Origin: DASUFP01 sp036274495
Lineage (GTDB): Bacteria > Bacteroidota > Bacteroidia > AKYH767-A > OLB10
Assembly: GCA_036274495.1 (NCBI GenBank)
Contig: DASUFP010000051.1
Location: 1-37,516, forward strand
DNA: 37,516 bases
Reading direction: 5' to 3'
Shown here: in pieces, positions 25,474-33,386 of the stretch
Layout of the letters: each line of letters begins with the position of its first letter
Numbering within the stretch: position 1 is the stretch's first letter
The notes under the pieces: generated by a model
Told to the model about the DNA's origin: nothing
Seen by the model: the letters and a program-made list of their open reading frames with translations, nothing else
Database searches by the model: none
Made by a program: the position numbers and the translations under genes

Positions 25474-25517
25474 AGAATTTAATTCCTTTAAAAAAGGGGC
25501 ACTAATTTGTGATTGAG

Positions 25518-25525
25518 TACTTTTG
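25518..25525 (+). promoter_or_regulatory. -7 promoter box (TACTTTTG) for pyrD
   Basis: Exact TAnnTTTG ending 20 bases before the pyrD start, with an expected leader of about 15 bases. No -33 TTG stands out at the usual distance. Confidence 0.52.
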
Positions 25526-25545
25526 CCTAAAGGCAGCTAACCGGT

Positions 25546-26586
25546 ATGATCTATAAATTGTTAATTCGACCGCTTTTATTCCTTTTTGATGCAGAAACTG
25601 CTCATAAATTAACCTTTACCCTGCTTAAAATAGCCGGTAAAATCCCGGGGTTTTTCCTTGTCACTAAAATCTGTTACCGACACCAATACCCTGTATTATC
25701 TAAAACGGTTGCGGGCTTGCACTTCAAAAACCCTGTTGGATTAGCAGCGGGATTTGACAAGGATGGTACAGCATTTAATGAACTTGCGGCCTTTGGATTC
25801 GGTTTTATTGAAGTTGGTACGGTTACGCCCCTGCCTCAGAGTGGTAATCCGCGTCCCCGATTGTTCCGGCTAAGAAAAGACAAAGCTGTCATCAATCGGA
25901 TGGGGTTCAATAATAATGGTGTTAAATCGCTAAGAAACAAGTTGTTGAATAAACCTAAGGGAGTAATAATTGGGGGAAACATCGGTAAAAACAAAGTGAC
26001 TCCCAATGAGCATGCAATAGATGATTACCTGACCTGTTTTCATGAATTATTTCCATTTGTGGATTATTTCGTAATCAATATCAGTTCACCTAACACTCCC
26101 GGATTGCGTGATTTACAGGAGAAGGAGCCATTACAAAAGCTACTTGCGGCCATCATGAAGGAAAACCTGGTATCGGGTAAATCCCGCCCCGTTTTTCTTA
26201 AAATTGCCCCCGATCTCGATCATTCGCAACTCGATGTCCTGATTGAGGCAGTCATTACCTACAAATTGGCAGGTATGATTGTAAGTAATACAACCATTTC
26301 AAGAGAATCTCTCAAAACAGGCTTAGACGAGCTGAATGCCATTGGAGCCGGCGGACTCAGTGGCCAACCACTGTTTGATAAATCGACAGAAGTGCTAAAG
26401 TATGTGGTTCAAAAATCTGGCAAAGCTTTTGCTGTAATTGCGTCCGGCGGAATAGAAACCGGAAAACAAGCCGAGGAAAAACTCAAAGCAGGTGCCGACC
26501 TGGTTCAAGTATATACAGGTTTTATTTATGAAGGGCCTTCAATGGTAAAACATATCAACCAACATCTGGCCGCAACTTCCTTATAA
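25546..26586 (+). CDS. pyrD: Dihydroorotate dehydrogenase, quinone-dependent (class 2)
   Basis: Oxidises dihydroorotate to orotate in pyrimidine synthesis and passes electrons to the quinone pool from the inner face of the membrane. The 346 residues are class 2 length. An N-terminal helical extension (~1-45) serves for membrane association. FMN-binding 'NPVGLAAGFDKDG' is followed by 'INRMGFNNNG' and 'NISSPNTPGLRDLQ', which carries the class 2 catalytic serine (S181). 'VSNTT' and 'ASGGIETGKQAEEKLKAGADLVQVYTGFIYEGP' close the barrel. Confidence 0.96.
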   Translation: MIYKLLIRPLLFLFDAETAHKLTFTLLKIAGKIPGFFLVTKICYRHQYPVLSKTVAGLHFKNPVGLAAGFDKDGTAFNELAAFGFGFIEVGTVTPLPQSGNPRPRLFRLRKDKAVINRMGFNNNGVKSLRNKLLNKPKGVIIGGNIGKNKVTPNEHAIDDYLTCFHELFPFVDYFVINISSPNTPGLRDLQEKEPLQKLLAAIMKENLVSGKSRPVFLKIAPDLDHSQLDVLIEAVITYKLAGMIVSNTTISRESLKTGLDELNAIGAGGLSGQPLFDKSTEVLKYVVQKSGKAFAVIASGGIETGKQAEEKLKAGADLVQVYTGFIYEGPSMVKHINQHLAATSL

Positions 26587-26607
26587 CCTTTCGGTTAGAG
26601 GATTTTG

Positions 26608-26615
26608 TATCTTTG
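26608..26615 (+). promoter_or_regulatory. -7 promoter box (TATCTTTG) for the DUF4920 gene
   Basis: Exact TAnnTTTG, 26 bases before the start codon. A short TAACC-TTTC-GGTTA stem at the end of pyrD (26584-26597) lies just upstream. The gene probably has its own transcript. Confidence 0.6.
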
Positions 26616-26641
26616 CAACCTTAAAAAACAAACTGATCAAT

Positions 26642-27100
26642 ATGAAGTCCTATTACAAAATCATTATTACAATACTCTTCTTTGGCGCAACAACATTAGT
26701 AAATGGCCAGGGGCACAATTATGGAGAGAAAATAACCGATAAGGGTGCTATACCTGTTACTGAACTGGCTAAAAAAATGGATGGCCAGAATGAACTTGCC
26801 ATTAAAGTCGAAGGAGTTGTTTTGGAAGTTTGCCAGGTTAAAGGATGCTGGATGACACTGGATTTAGGAAATGGGGAGAAAATGCGGGTTACTTTTAAGG
26901 ATTACGGCTTTTTTATGCCTAAAAATATTAGCGGCAAAACTGTTGTAATTGAGGGTATAGCAAGTTTGTCAACCACTTCGGTAGAAGAATTGAAACATTA
27001 TGCTGAGGATGCGGGTAAAACCAAAGCAGAAATCGATAAAATTACCGCTCCCAAAAAGGAGATGACATTCGAAGCGGCTGGTGTAATTGTAAGAAACTGA
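26642..27100 (+). CDS. DUF4920 exported protein
   Basis: A 152-residue protein with a Sec signal peptide (1-22, 'MKSYYKIIITILFFGATTLVNG'). The core is a small beta domain that fits DUF4920, with the family hallmark 'VCQVKGCWMTLDL' (two Cys four residues apart, then Trp) and 'KDYGFFMPKNISGKTVVIEG'. The two Cys could bind a metal or form a disulphide. The function of the family is not known. The next gene is HMG-CoA lyase, but a terminator-like hairpin at the stop codon argues against obligatory co-transcription. Confidence 0.83.
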   Translation: MKSYYKIIITILFFGATTLVNGQGHNYGEKITDKGAIPVTELAKKMDGQNELAIKVEGVVLEVCQVKGCWMTLDLGNGEKMRVTFKDYGFFMPKNISGKTVVIEGIASLSTTSVEELKHYAEDAGKTKAEIDKITAPKKEMTFEAAGVIVRN

Positions 27101-27118
27101 CAGCAACTCGTTTCTTTT
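27091..27118 (+). terminator. Hairpin at the end of the DUF4920 gene
   Basis: AAGAAAC pairs with GTTTCTT (7 bases) around a 12-base loop that starts with the TGA stop codon, then TT and TAAC. The stem is short and AT-rich, so it is a weak terminator candidate. Confidence 0.5.
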
Positions 27119-27145
27119 AACTAAAATTCAAGCTAGATTTAGCAA

Positions 27146-28021
27146 ATGACTGCCAATGAATCCAATAGGGTTTGGGTTACAGAATGCCCTCGGGATGCCA
27201 TGCAAGGCATCAATGAGTTTATTCCTACCCATACGAAAGCCGGGTACCTCAACCAATTGCTTTCAGTTGGGTTCGATGTGCTTGATTTTGGGAGCTTTGT
27301 TTCCCCTAAGGCAATTCCTCAATTGAAAGATACTGCAGAAGTGCTTGATTTACTGGATTTGACTTTGAGCAGAACGCAGTTACTTGCAATAGTTGCCAAT
27401 GAACGGGGTGCTCAGGAGGCATGTGTTCATTCACAAATCAAATTTATTGGATTCCCTTTTGCTATCTCTGAAACCTTCCAGAAACGCAATACAAACAGCA
27501 GCATCAGTGATTCGTTTCAAACCGTGCAGAAGATTATTGAACATTGCAATAAATCAGGGAAAACTCCGCTGTTATACATATCAATGGCATTTGGTAATCC
27601 ATACGGAGATGCCTGGAGCACTCAAATTGCGATGGATTGGATTGGGCAGTTGCGAAATGCAGGAGTCAAACACTTTGCACTGGCTGATACTGTTGGGTTA
27701 GCTTCACCTGAAGCTATTCAGTCACTTACTAAATCTGTAGTCGATGAATTTAATGACTGTGAAACCGGCATACATTTACATTGTCACCCGGGTAACTGGA
27801 AGACTAAAGTTGCAGCTGCTTTTGAGGCAGGATGCAGGAGGTTTGACGTTGCAATCAGAGGATTTGGTGGTTGTCCAATGGCCAAAGATGAGCTGGTAGG
27901 AAATCTGGCTACTGAACATTTGCTTGAGTACGTCAAAAACAACAATTATTACACACAAATTGAACCGGAAAAGTTGGAAGCGGCAATTGATGCTTCTTCA
28001 TCCATATTTCTGGTTCATTGA
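27146..28021 (+). CDS. Hydroxymethylglutaryl-CoA lyase
   Basis: Cleaves HMG-CoA to acetyl-CoA and acetoacetate, the last step of leucine breakdown. The 291-residue TIM-barrel protein has 'ECPRDAMQ' with the catalytic Arg and Asp (R16, D17), metal-binding 'IHLHCHPGN' near 209, and the glycine-loop 'GFGGCPMAKDELVGNLATE' with the catalytic Cys (C243). These match HMG-CoA lyase better than the related homocitrate or isopropylmalate synthases. No other leucine-degradation gene is adjacent. Confidence 0.9.
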   Translation: MTANESNRVWVTECPRDAMQGINEFIPTHTKAGYLNQLLSVGFDVLDFGSFVSPKAIPQLKDTAEVLDLLDLTLSRTQLLAIVANERGAQEACVHSQIKFIGFPFAISETFQKRNTNSSISDSFQTVQKIIEHCNKSGKTPLLYISMAFGNPYGDAWSTQIAMDWIGQLRNAGVKHFALADTVGLASPEAIQSLTKSVVDEFNDCETGIHLHCHPGNWKTKVAAAFEAGCRRFDVAIRGFGGCPMAKDELVGNLATEHLLEYVKNNNYYTQIEPEKLEAAIDASSSIFLVH

Positions 28022-28031
28022 AATTTGATTA

Positions 28032-30083
28032 ATGATACCATTACAACCATATACGATGTACAGTCGATTTAAGAATACCGGTAACCGGCTTTCTTTGATT
28101 GTGTGCTTCTTTTTAATGAGTAATATGCTAATTGCCCAACCCGGTAATAGTGCAAATGGTTATCTGGAAATAGTTGGATCAGTTTTAAAATCAGGCAAAG
28201 GTCTTGAGAGCGCTGATATTATTGTGATGAAGGGAAATGAAAAAACAGACCAGTTAAGCACAAATCAGTCAGGTAAGTTTATTATTAACCTTGATTTAAA
28301 TGCTGATTACACTTTAATTTTCAGCAAAAACGGATTTGTTTCAAAGTCAATTGAGGTGGACACTAAAGTTCCTGTTCAAAATCAGGACATCATTTTTTCC
28401 TATAAATTCAAAATTGATTTATTTGAAAAACCAGAGGGAACTGAACAGCCTGATGAAATTTCCAAACCGATAGCAAAAATCGCCTATAGTGAAGTATATG
28501 ACGATTTCGATTATGACGTAAATTATACAACCGCTCGCAAAGCTGAGGTGGAAAAAGTGAAACAGGAGATGCTGATAGCTGTAGAAAAGCAAAAGCAGGA
28601 AATGTTATTAGCTGCTGCTAAAGCAAGAGCCGATTCAATAGCAAAGGTAAATGCCGCAAAGCAGGCTGAAGCCATAGCTCTCGCAGCTGCTGCCGCTCAG
28701 CAAAAAGTAATTGAAGAAAGACTTGCAGCTGAAAAACAGGAACAGATGCGAATTGCAGCTGCTGAAAAGGCACGGCAAGATTCTATAAGAAATCAACAGG
28801 TAGCTGAAGAAATGGCCCTTGCAAGAGCGCAGGCCAAAGCCAGGGAAGATTCAATTGCAAAAGCTAAAGAAGAAGAAAAAGTGAGGATTGCCGAGGAAGC
28901 CAGGGTACGTCGTGAAGCAGAAGCTAAAGCAAAATTGGAAGCCGAAGCAAAAGCAAAAGCGGAGGCTGAGGAACAAGCCCGATTAGCTGCAGAAGAAAAG
29001 GCACGGCTAAAAGCAGAAGCTGAAGCAAAAGCAAAGGCGGATGCCGATGAACGGGCCAGGGTTGCGGCTGAAGAGAAGGCTAGAAAAGAAGCAGAAGCAA
29101 TTGCTGCCGCCGCCGCTGCCGAACAGGCGAAAATTGCTGCTGCAGAACAGGCAAAAAAGGATGCTGAAGAAAAAGCACGGGTTAAAGCTGAAGCAGAAGC
29201 CAAGGCAAAAGCCGAAGCTGATGAACGAGCCAGAATTGCTGCAGAAGATAAAGCCCGCAAAGAGGCAGAAGCTATTGCTGCAGCAGCAGCTGCAGAACAG
29301 GCAAAAATAGCCGCTGCAGAACAGGCGAAAAAAGATGCTGAAGAAAAAGCTAAGCAGGAAGCTGAGGCGAAAGCAAGGGCCGAAGCCGAGTTAAAAGCGA
29401 AACGTGAAGCAGAAGCAAAAGCCAGAATAGAAGCTGAGGAAAAAGCCAGACAGGTCGCGGCGGCAGCTGCATTAGCGGCAGCTGAAGAAAAGGCCCGTCA
29501 AGAAGCTGAGGTCAGGGCTAAAAAAGAAGCTGAGGAAAAAGCGCGGCAGGAAGCGGAAGCACAGGCCAGGGCCGAAGCTGCTGAAAAAGCCAGATTGGAA
29601 GCTGAGGCAAAAGCCAAAAAAGATGCTGAAATCCGTGCCCAATTGGAAGCAGAAGCTCAGGCAAAGGCAACAGCTGACAGCCTGAAACGGGCACAGGAAG
29701 CTGAACGCCTGGCTCAGATAGAAGCTGACAGACAGAAAGCATTGAAAGATGCTGAAGAAAAGAGACTGAAGGATATCGAGGCACAAAAGGCGGCTTATGC
29801 CAAATCGCAGCAGGTTACAAAGGAAACATCAACTGCCAATCAGGCAACGTATAATCTTCCCGACACCGATAAAGATTATCCTGAAGGAATATCCGAAGAA
29901 ACCATTACCGAACCGGCCAGAACAATTTATCGCACCGTTATTAAGAAAGCCAGTAACAAGGATGTTTTCAATAAGGTAGTCTATTCGTGGGGAGGTGTCT
30001 TTTATTTTAAGAACAATACCAGTATGTCTGAATCGAACTACGATAGTGAACTTAAGAAAGTAAAAGAATTGCTGAATAAGTGA
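28032..30083 (+). CDS. Exported protein with CRD-like domain and ~420-residue Ala/Glu/Lys helix
   Basis: A 683-residue protein. The start is at 28032 or, giving a more ordinary signal peptide, at 28056 ('MYSRFKNTGNRLSLIVCFFLMSNMLIAQ'). Residues ~45-125 resemble a carboxypeptidase-regulatory-like beta domain ('GSVLKSGKGLESADIIVMKG...GKFIINLDLNADYTLIFSKNGF'). Residues ~170-590 are almost only Ala, Glu, Lys, Arg and Gln, TolA-like, and should form a very long helix or coiled coil. The last ~70 residues are a compact domain with 'TIYRTVIKKA' and 'YSWGGVFYFKNN', a pattern I associate with uncharacterised Bacteroidota proteins. No lipobox, T9SS tail or second membrane helix is seen. Function is unknown; a periplasmic spacer is a guess. 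Confidence 0.75.
   Translation: MIPLQPYTMYSRFKNTGNRLSLIVCFFLMSNMLIAQPGNSANGYLEIVGSVLKSGKGLESADIIVMKGNEKTDQLSTNQSGKFIINLDLNADYTLIFSKNGFVSKSIEVDTKVPVQNQDIIFSYKFKIDLFEKPEGTEQPDEISKPIAKIAYSEVYDDFDYDVNYTTARKAEVEKVKQEMLIAVEKQKQEMLLAAAKARADSIAKVNAAKQAEAIALAAAAAQQKVIEERLAAEKQEQMRIAAAEKARQDSIRNQQVAEEMALARAQAKAREDSIAKAKEEEKVRIAEEARVRREAEAKAKLEAEAKAKAEAEEQARLAAEEKARLKAEAEAKAKADADERARVAAEEKARKEAEAIAAAAAAEQAKIAAAEQAKKDAEEKARVKAEAEAKAKAEADERARIAAEDKARKEAEAIAAAAAAEQAKIAAAEQAKKDAEEKAKQEAEAKARAEAELKAKREAEAKARIEAEEKARQVAAAAALAAAEEKARQEAEVRAKKEAEEKARQEAEAQARAEAAEKARLEAEAKAKKDAEIRAQLEAEAQAKATADSLKRAQEAERLAQIEADRQKALKDAEEKRLKDIEAQKAAYAKSQQVTKETSTANQATYNLPDTDKDYPEGISEETITEPARTIYRTVIKKASNKDVFNKVVYSWGGVFYFKNNTSMSESNYDSELKKVKELLNK
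29046..29393 (+). repeat. Tandem 174-base (58-codon) repeat inside the long-helix gene
   Basis: Two adjacent units, 29046-29219 and 29220-29393, encode nearly the same 58 residues beginning 'DERAR', with a central 'AEAIAAAAAAEQAKIAAAEQ'. Many third codon positions differ between the units (for example alanine codons GCC in one and GCA in the other), so the protein repeat is conserved beyond the DNA. Confidence 0.85.
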
Positions 30084-30101
30084 GTGCTGACTTTTAAAAA
30101 G

Positions 30102-30117
30102 CAGATATTTTTATCTG
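30102..30117. terminator. Hairpin between convergent genes
   Basis: CAGATA/TATCTG around TTTT. On the minus strand it is followed by CTTTTTAAAA, so it best fits termination of the small exported protein gene, but it may also end the long-helix gene. Confidence 0.6.
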
Positions 30118-30134
30118 ATTGTCCTTGAGAACTT

Positions 30135-30509
30135 TTAAAGTGCCAATAATACAGGGTCTATGAAACATTTGCCTTTAGACGTTTCATGTTCGTTGCCCGT
30201 ATATTCACGATAGATTACTTTTACCGCTTTGTCACCCGGGTAGTTTTTAATCAAAATTGCGTCTCCTGACGGATCAAGTATACCATCTACCGGGTCACTT
30301 GAATTCAGGTATTCGATGCTAATAATTTCTGAAGCTTTGGTATCAAGATACATTTTATGCCAGGTATTTCCTTCAGCATCATGAAATACATCAATAGGTT
30401 TGCTTTCTGATTGTGCAAATGAAACCTGATGAAAGAAAAATAAAAAAGGCAATAACAGACTAATTTTAATAATCCCAAATTTTTTTATTGATTGGGAATG
30501 TTGGTTCAT
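30135..30509 (-). CDS. Small exported protein of unknown function
   Basis: A 124-residue protein with a signal peptide ending near residue 33 ('FLFFFHQVSFAQ'). The mature ~90 residues form a short beta-rich domain ('IDVFHDAEGNTWHKMYLDTKASEIISIEYLNSSDPVDGILDPSG') with one cysteine near the end ('KGKCFIDP'). I do not recognise a family. Its start overlaps the stop of the DUF6580 membrane protein by 4 bases (ATGA), so the two are translated together and may work together in the envelope. Confidence 0.65.
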   Translation of the reverse strand: MNQHSQSIKKFGIIKISLLLPFLFFFHQVSFAQSESKPIDVFHDAEGNTWHKMYLDTKASEIISIEYLNSSDPVDGILDPSGDAILIKNYPGDKAVKVIYREYTGNEHETSKGKCFIDPVLLAL

Positions 30510-31054
30510 GATACTTTTACCAATGAAGGAAACCGTCTGCTTACAATAAAATATGTTCCGAATAAGGTGAGATTATAAAACAGATCACCCATAACAGTAC
30601 CCTTAAAAAATGGAATTCCTGCAACATAACAGCTGACGAGGCCCTGAAAGGTTGCGGGATAGGTATTATAAGAAAACCAAACACCGAAATTTGTAACTAA
30701 AAAGAAGAGAATGGATGAGCAGAGAGAAGCAACCATAATGGTTTGTCTTTGCTCATGACCTCGTAAAATGGACCCGCCGAAGGCAATCAGGGCAAAACTT
30801 CCATAAACAAATATCATATCCTTATAGAATCCATTGCCAAATGTAATTTGAAGTAAAATATCACTCAAAAACAAAATGGCCATTGGGAGTAGTATAGAGA
30901 GACGACGGTCACGTAAGTATACACCTCCAAATAAGGCAATAGCACCTATCGGAGTGAAATTGAACGGATGCGGAAACAGACGGGTTAACGCTGCCAACAG
31001 CATTAGTCCTAAAAGAAATTTGTTACGAGAAGATAAAATTGGGCTTTTGTTCAT
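30506..31054 (-). CDS. DUF6580 multi-pass membrane protein
   Basis: A 182-residue protein with about five hydrophobic helices. The conserved N-terminal motif 'RLFPHPFNFTPIGAIALFGGVYLRDRR' followed by 'LLPMAILFLSDI' fits DUF6580. The size and helix layout are reminiscent of the substrate-binding S components of ECF vitamin transporters, but this is a resemblance, not an assignment. No ECF ATPase genes are nearby. It leads a two-gene operon with the small exported protein. Confidence 0.75.
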   Translation of the reverse strand: MNKSPILSSRNKFLLGLMLLAALTRLFPHPFNFTPIGAIALFGGVYLRDRRLSILLPMAILFLSDILLQITFGNGFYKDMIFVYGSFALIAFGGSILRGHEQRQTIMVASLCSSILFFLVTNFGVWFSYNTYPATFQGLVSCYVAGIPFFKGTVMGDLFYNLTLFGTYFIVSRRFPSLVKVS

Positions 31055-31072
31055 GATTATGTTTAATTACTA

Positions 31073-31080
31073 CAAAAATA
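31073..31080 (-). promoter_or_regulatory. -7 promoter box (TATTTTTG on minus) for the DUF6580 operon
   Basis: Exact TAnnTTTG on the minus strand, 18 bases before the start codon at 31054. A TTG lies at 31104-31106 on the minus strand, slightly further than the usual -33 distance. Confidence 0.5.
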
Positions 31081-31188
31081 AGATTTTCTGCCGGATGAAA
31101 TGTCAATACCTCAAATCAATATATATAATTGATATTCAATACATTATATAATAACCATACTAAAGATTTTTATCAGCCTTCATTCGGT

Positions 31189-32613
31189 TTAAAGCGTATG
31201 ATTTAGCCTTATTAGAGTAAAAGAATTGTTTTCGAAAACTATTTCATTCCCGGTTTTAACCTTTGAGAAAGCATCAGCATTTTGAAGTAACTTAAAGTCC
31301 GCATTGATAAGTGAACAGGACAATGGAATGGTTTGTGTTTCGCCAAACCACGCAATGGCCCAGGGTTTATCACAGGAAACAATGTTCCCTTTAGGTACCG
31401 ATTTTCTCAGGTAATGAAATAATTCCAACGCATCAGCATCACAAATGGATGCACTTACAGGTCGATTGACCCTTAATGTACTCAAATTTCCAATTACCAA
31501 CAGTGTTGCCAAACCACTAGTGACAATTCCGGCAACATTCAATCGTACTGTTTCCTGAATTATTCGTACTGCTTTTACAATATACCATAGAAAGAGTGGA
31601 AATAAAGGAAATAGGAATCTGAATGATTCATTATAATCAGGATAGAGCATCAGCATAACCAGATAAAATGTAAAAAACAATTCAAGGACAGATTTTTCTC
31701 TCACTATTGAACCCACAAATCCTATAACGAACAGTATTCCTGTGCCTGTTACAATTATTGAATTAGCAAGTGACGGCACTTCGAATTCAAATAGTGATTT
31801 AAAACTTTTGTAGTATATACCAATCGATTCAGTTATCCTATAGCTTGTAAACGAATCTACCGACTGATGTATATACCATAAATCAGTGCTTTCAACATTA
31901 AAATAGATAAGAGTTGCAATTTTTATCAATACCGGTCCTGAAACGAGCAGACCAATCCTTTTGAGCATCTGTTTTATTTGCATGCTACCATTTAAAAATG
32001 CATAAATGGTGAGCAACAGAAATACTGCTGCCAGTACCAATCCGGCACTCTTAAATCCAGTAGTCAATCCCGCTAAAAAAAATGCTGATAGTTTGTTTGA
32101 AACATGTTTGTTTGAGTAAAGAACTAACGCAGTTAAAGTGATAAATGCGAACAAAATGTCAGGCAACACTTGATTCACTAATGCAACGGTCTCTATATGG
32201 CTGATTAAAAATATTGAAAAGAACCATGCAGTAAAAATGTTTGTGATCTGATTCAGAAACCTGAACGTTTGAAAGCCAAACATACCCAGAAAAAAAGCTG
32301 TGATTAATTTACAGTTCATTATTAAGGAAGCAGACCCCATTAAAGGAGTAAGAAGGAAGGAGAAAAGTATACCTTTAACTTCGGGGCTATAACTATTAAT
32401 ACATGTAACAGGTAATTGGTTCAAATTACCCGCAATAACATTAGCCTGACACAAATACTGGGCAAAATCATCTCCCCAGTCTGTACAGGAATCAGCATTA
32501 AAAAGACCTATTATTACAGGAAAGGCAATCAACAAAAGACTAATAATTCTGAATAGCAATATTTCGGGAACTTTCCCAAATGTATTTCCGGGTATTTCTT
32601 TGGTTTTATTCAT
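31189..32613 (-). CDS. GT39/ArnT-like integral membrane glycosyltransferase
   Basis: A 474-residue membrane protein when started at 'MNKTKEIPGNTFGK' (32613); the longer frame to 32664 has no support and would lie inside aroE. About ten or more hydrophobic helices are visible. The loop after the first helix has 'DWGDDFAQYLCQA', matching the acidic motif where GT-C enzymes of the ArnT/PMT class place the catalytic Asp. The C-terminal ~110 residues are soluble ('FHYLRKSVPKGNIVSCDKPWAIAWFGETQT'). It would transfer a sugar from a lipid carrier in the periplasm; donor and acceptor are unknown. Its start overlaps the aroE stop by 8 bases. Confidence 0.7.
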   Translation of the reverse strand: MNKTKEIPGNTFGKVPEILLFRIISLLLIAFPVIIGLFNADSCTDWGDDFAQYLCQANVIAGNLNQLPVTCINSYSPEVKGILFSFLLTPLMGSASLIMNCKLITAFFLGMFGFQTFRFLNQITNIFTAWFFSIFLISHIETVALVNQVLPDILFAFITLTALVLYSNKHVSNKLSAFFLAGLTTGFKSAGLVLAAVFLLLTIYAFLNGSMQIKQMLKRIGLLVSGPVLIKIATLIYFNVESTDLWYIHQSVDSFTSYRITESIGIYYKSFKSLFEFEVPSLANSIIVTGTGILFVIGFVGSIVREKSVLELFFTFYLVMLMLYPDYNESFRFLFPLFPLFLWYIVKAVRIIQETVRLNVAGIVTSGLATLLVIGNLSTLRVNRPVSASICDADALELFHYLRKSVPKGNIVSCDKPWAIAWFGETQTIPLSCSLINADFKLLQNADAFSKVKTGNEIVFENNSFTLIRLNHTL

Positions 32614-33358
32614 TCCAAAAGGCCCATGATGCATCTGCCTGTTCTTCCAGCATGGTGAGGCCATTCAGAATTTTTGAATGGTGTTCGATACCTTTTTTTA
32701 GGAAAAGAGTAACAGCAGGATTGTATATCAAATCAAACAGATAATGATCAGGAGTCAGTGCAGCATAAGGAAGATCAGGAGCACTATCAATATCAGGGTA
32801 CATTCCTAACGGAGTTGTATTGATAATGAGCTTGCTTGAGAAAATTATTTCAGGTGTTAACGATGAATAGCTGATACATCCCTGATTATTATTTCTGCTG
32901 ACAATCTTGAACGGAAGGTCTAATTTTTTTAATACATAGCAGACAGCCCGCGAAGCGCCCCCGCTGCCCAAAACCAGACAGCTGGTCCGGATTGGTCCGA
33001 TAAATGGCCGCAATACCGATTCTATTCCGGCAACATCAGTATTGTGTCCTGTCAATTCAATTTTACCGGGATGCTGAAGCCGTTTAATCCGGATTGTATT
33101 AACAGCTCCAACAGTTTTGGCCTCAACAGTCAGTTTATTCAGAAAAGGTAAAACAGCTACTTTAAATGGTATGGTGACATTGAGTCCGGTAATGTCGGGA
33201 TTCGCATTTAGTAAATCCGGTAATAAGCCGATTTCTTCTATTGGAAAATTTTCATACCGAAAATCGCCTTCCAGGCCCTGTTGTCTGAACTTTTCAGTAA
33301 AGTAACTTTTGCTGAAAGAGTGGGAGAGGGGATAGCCGATCAGACCTAGTGTTTTCAT
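32606..33358 (-). CDS. aroE: Shikimate dehydrogenase
   Basis: Reduces 3-dehydroshikimate to shikimate with NADPH in aromatic amino acid synthesis. The 250 residues have the substrate-binding 'GYPLSHSFSKSYF', the catalytic Lys in 'NVTIPFK' (K66), Asp in 'GHNTD' (D108) and a nucleotide-binding 'LGSGGASRAV' near 130. The length is short but normal for this phylum. It lies in an operon after a rhodanese gene and before a membrane glycosyltransferase. Confidence 0.96.
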   Translation of the reverse strand: MKTLGLIGYPLSHSFSKSYFTEKFRQQGLEGDFRYENFPIEEIGLLPDLLNANPDITGLNVTIPFKVAVLPFLNKLTVEAKTVGAVNTIRIKRLQHPGKIELTGHNTDVAGIESVLRPFIGPIRTSCLVLGSGGASRAVCYVLKKLDLPFKIVSRNNNQGCISYSSLTPEIIFSSKLIINTTPLGMYPDIDSAPDLPYAALTPDHYLFDLIYNPAVTLFLKKGIEHHSKILNGLTMLEEQADASWAFWNE

Positions 33359-33386
33359 TCAAAAAAACCGATCAGGCAAAATGAGG

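Noticed and set aside
28793..29260. 155-residue antisense ORF rich in Ala and Ser
   Set aside because: It is the shadow of the Ala/Glu/Lys repeat gene, whose codon pattern opens all frames. The same applies to antisense ORFs at 29472-29786.
29046..29393. Direct repeats considered as a CRISPR or mobile repeat
   Set aside because: The units are adjacent without spacers, in frame, and encode the same protein block.
31106..31150. AT-rich inverted repeat (ATCAAT/ATTGAT) as an operator or riboswitch
   Set aside because: Short arms in low-complexity AT DNA; no aptamer-like structure was seen.
32614..32664. 17-residue extension of the glycosyltransferase
   Set aside because: It lies wholly inside aroE and has no membrane or family features, whereas 'MNKTKEIP' gives a normal 8-base operon overlap.
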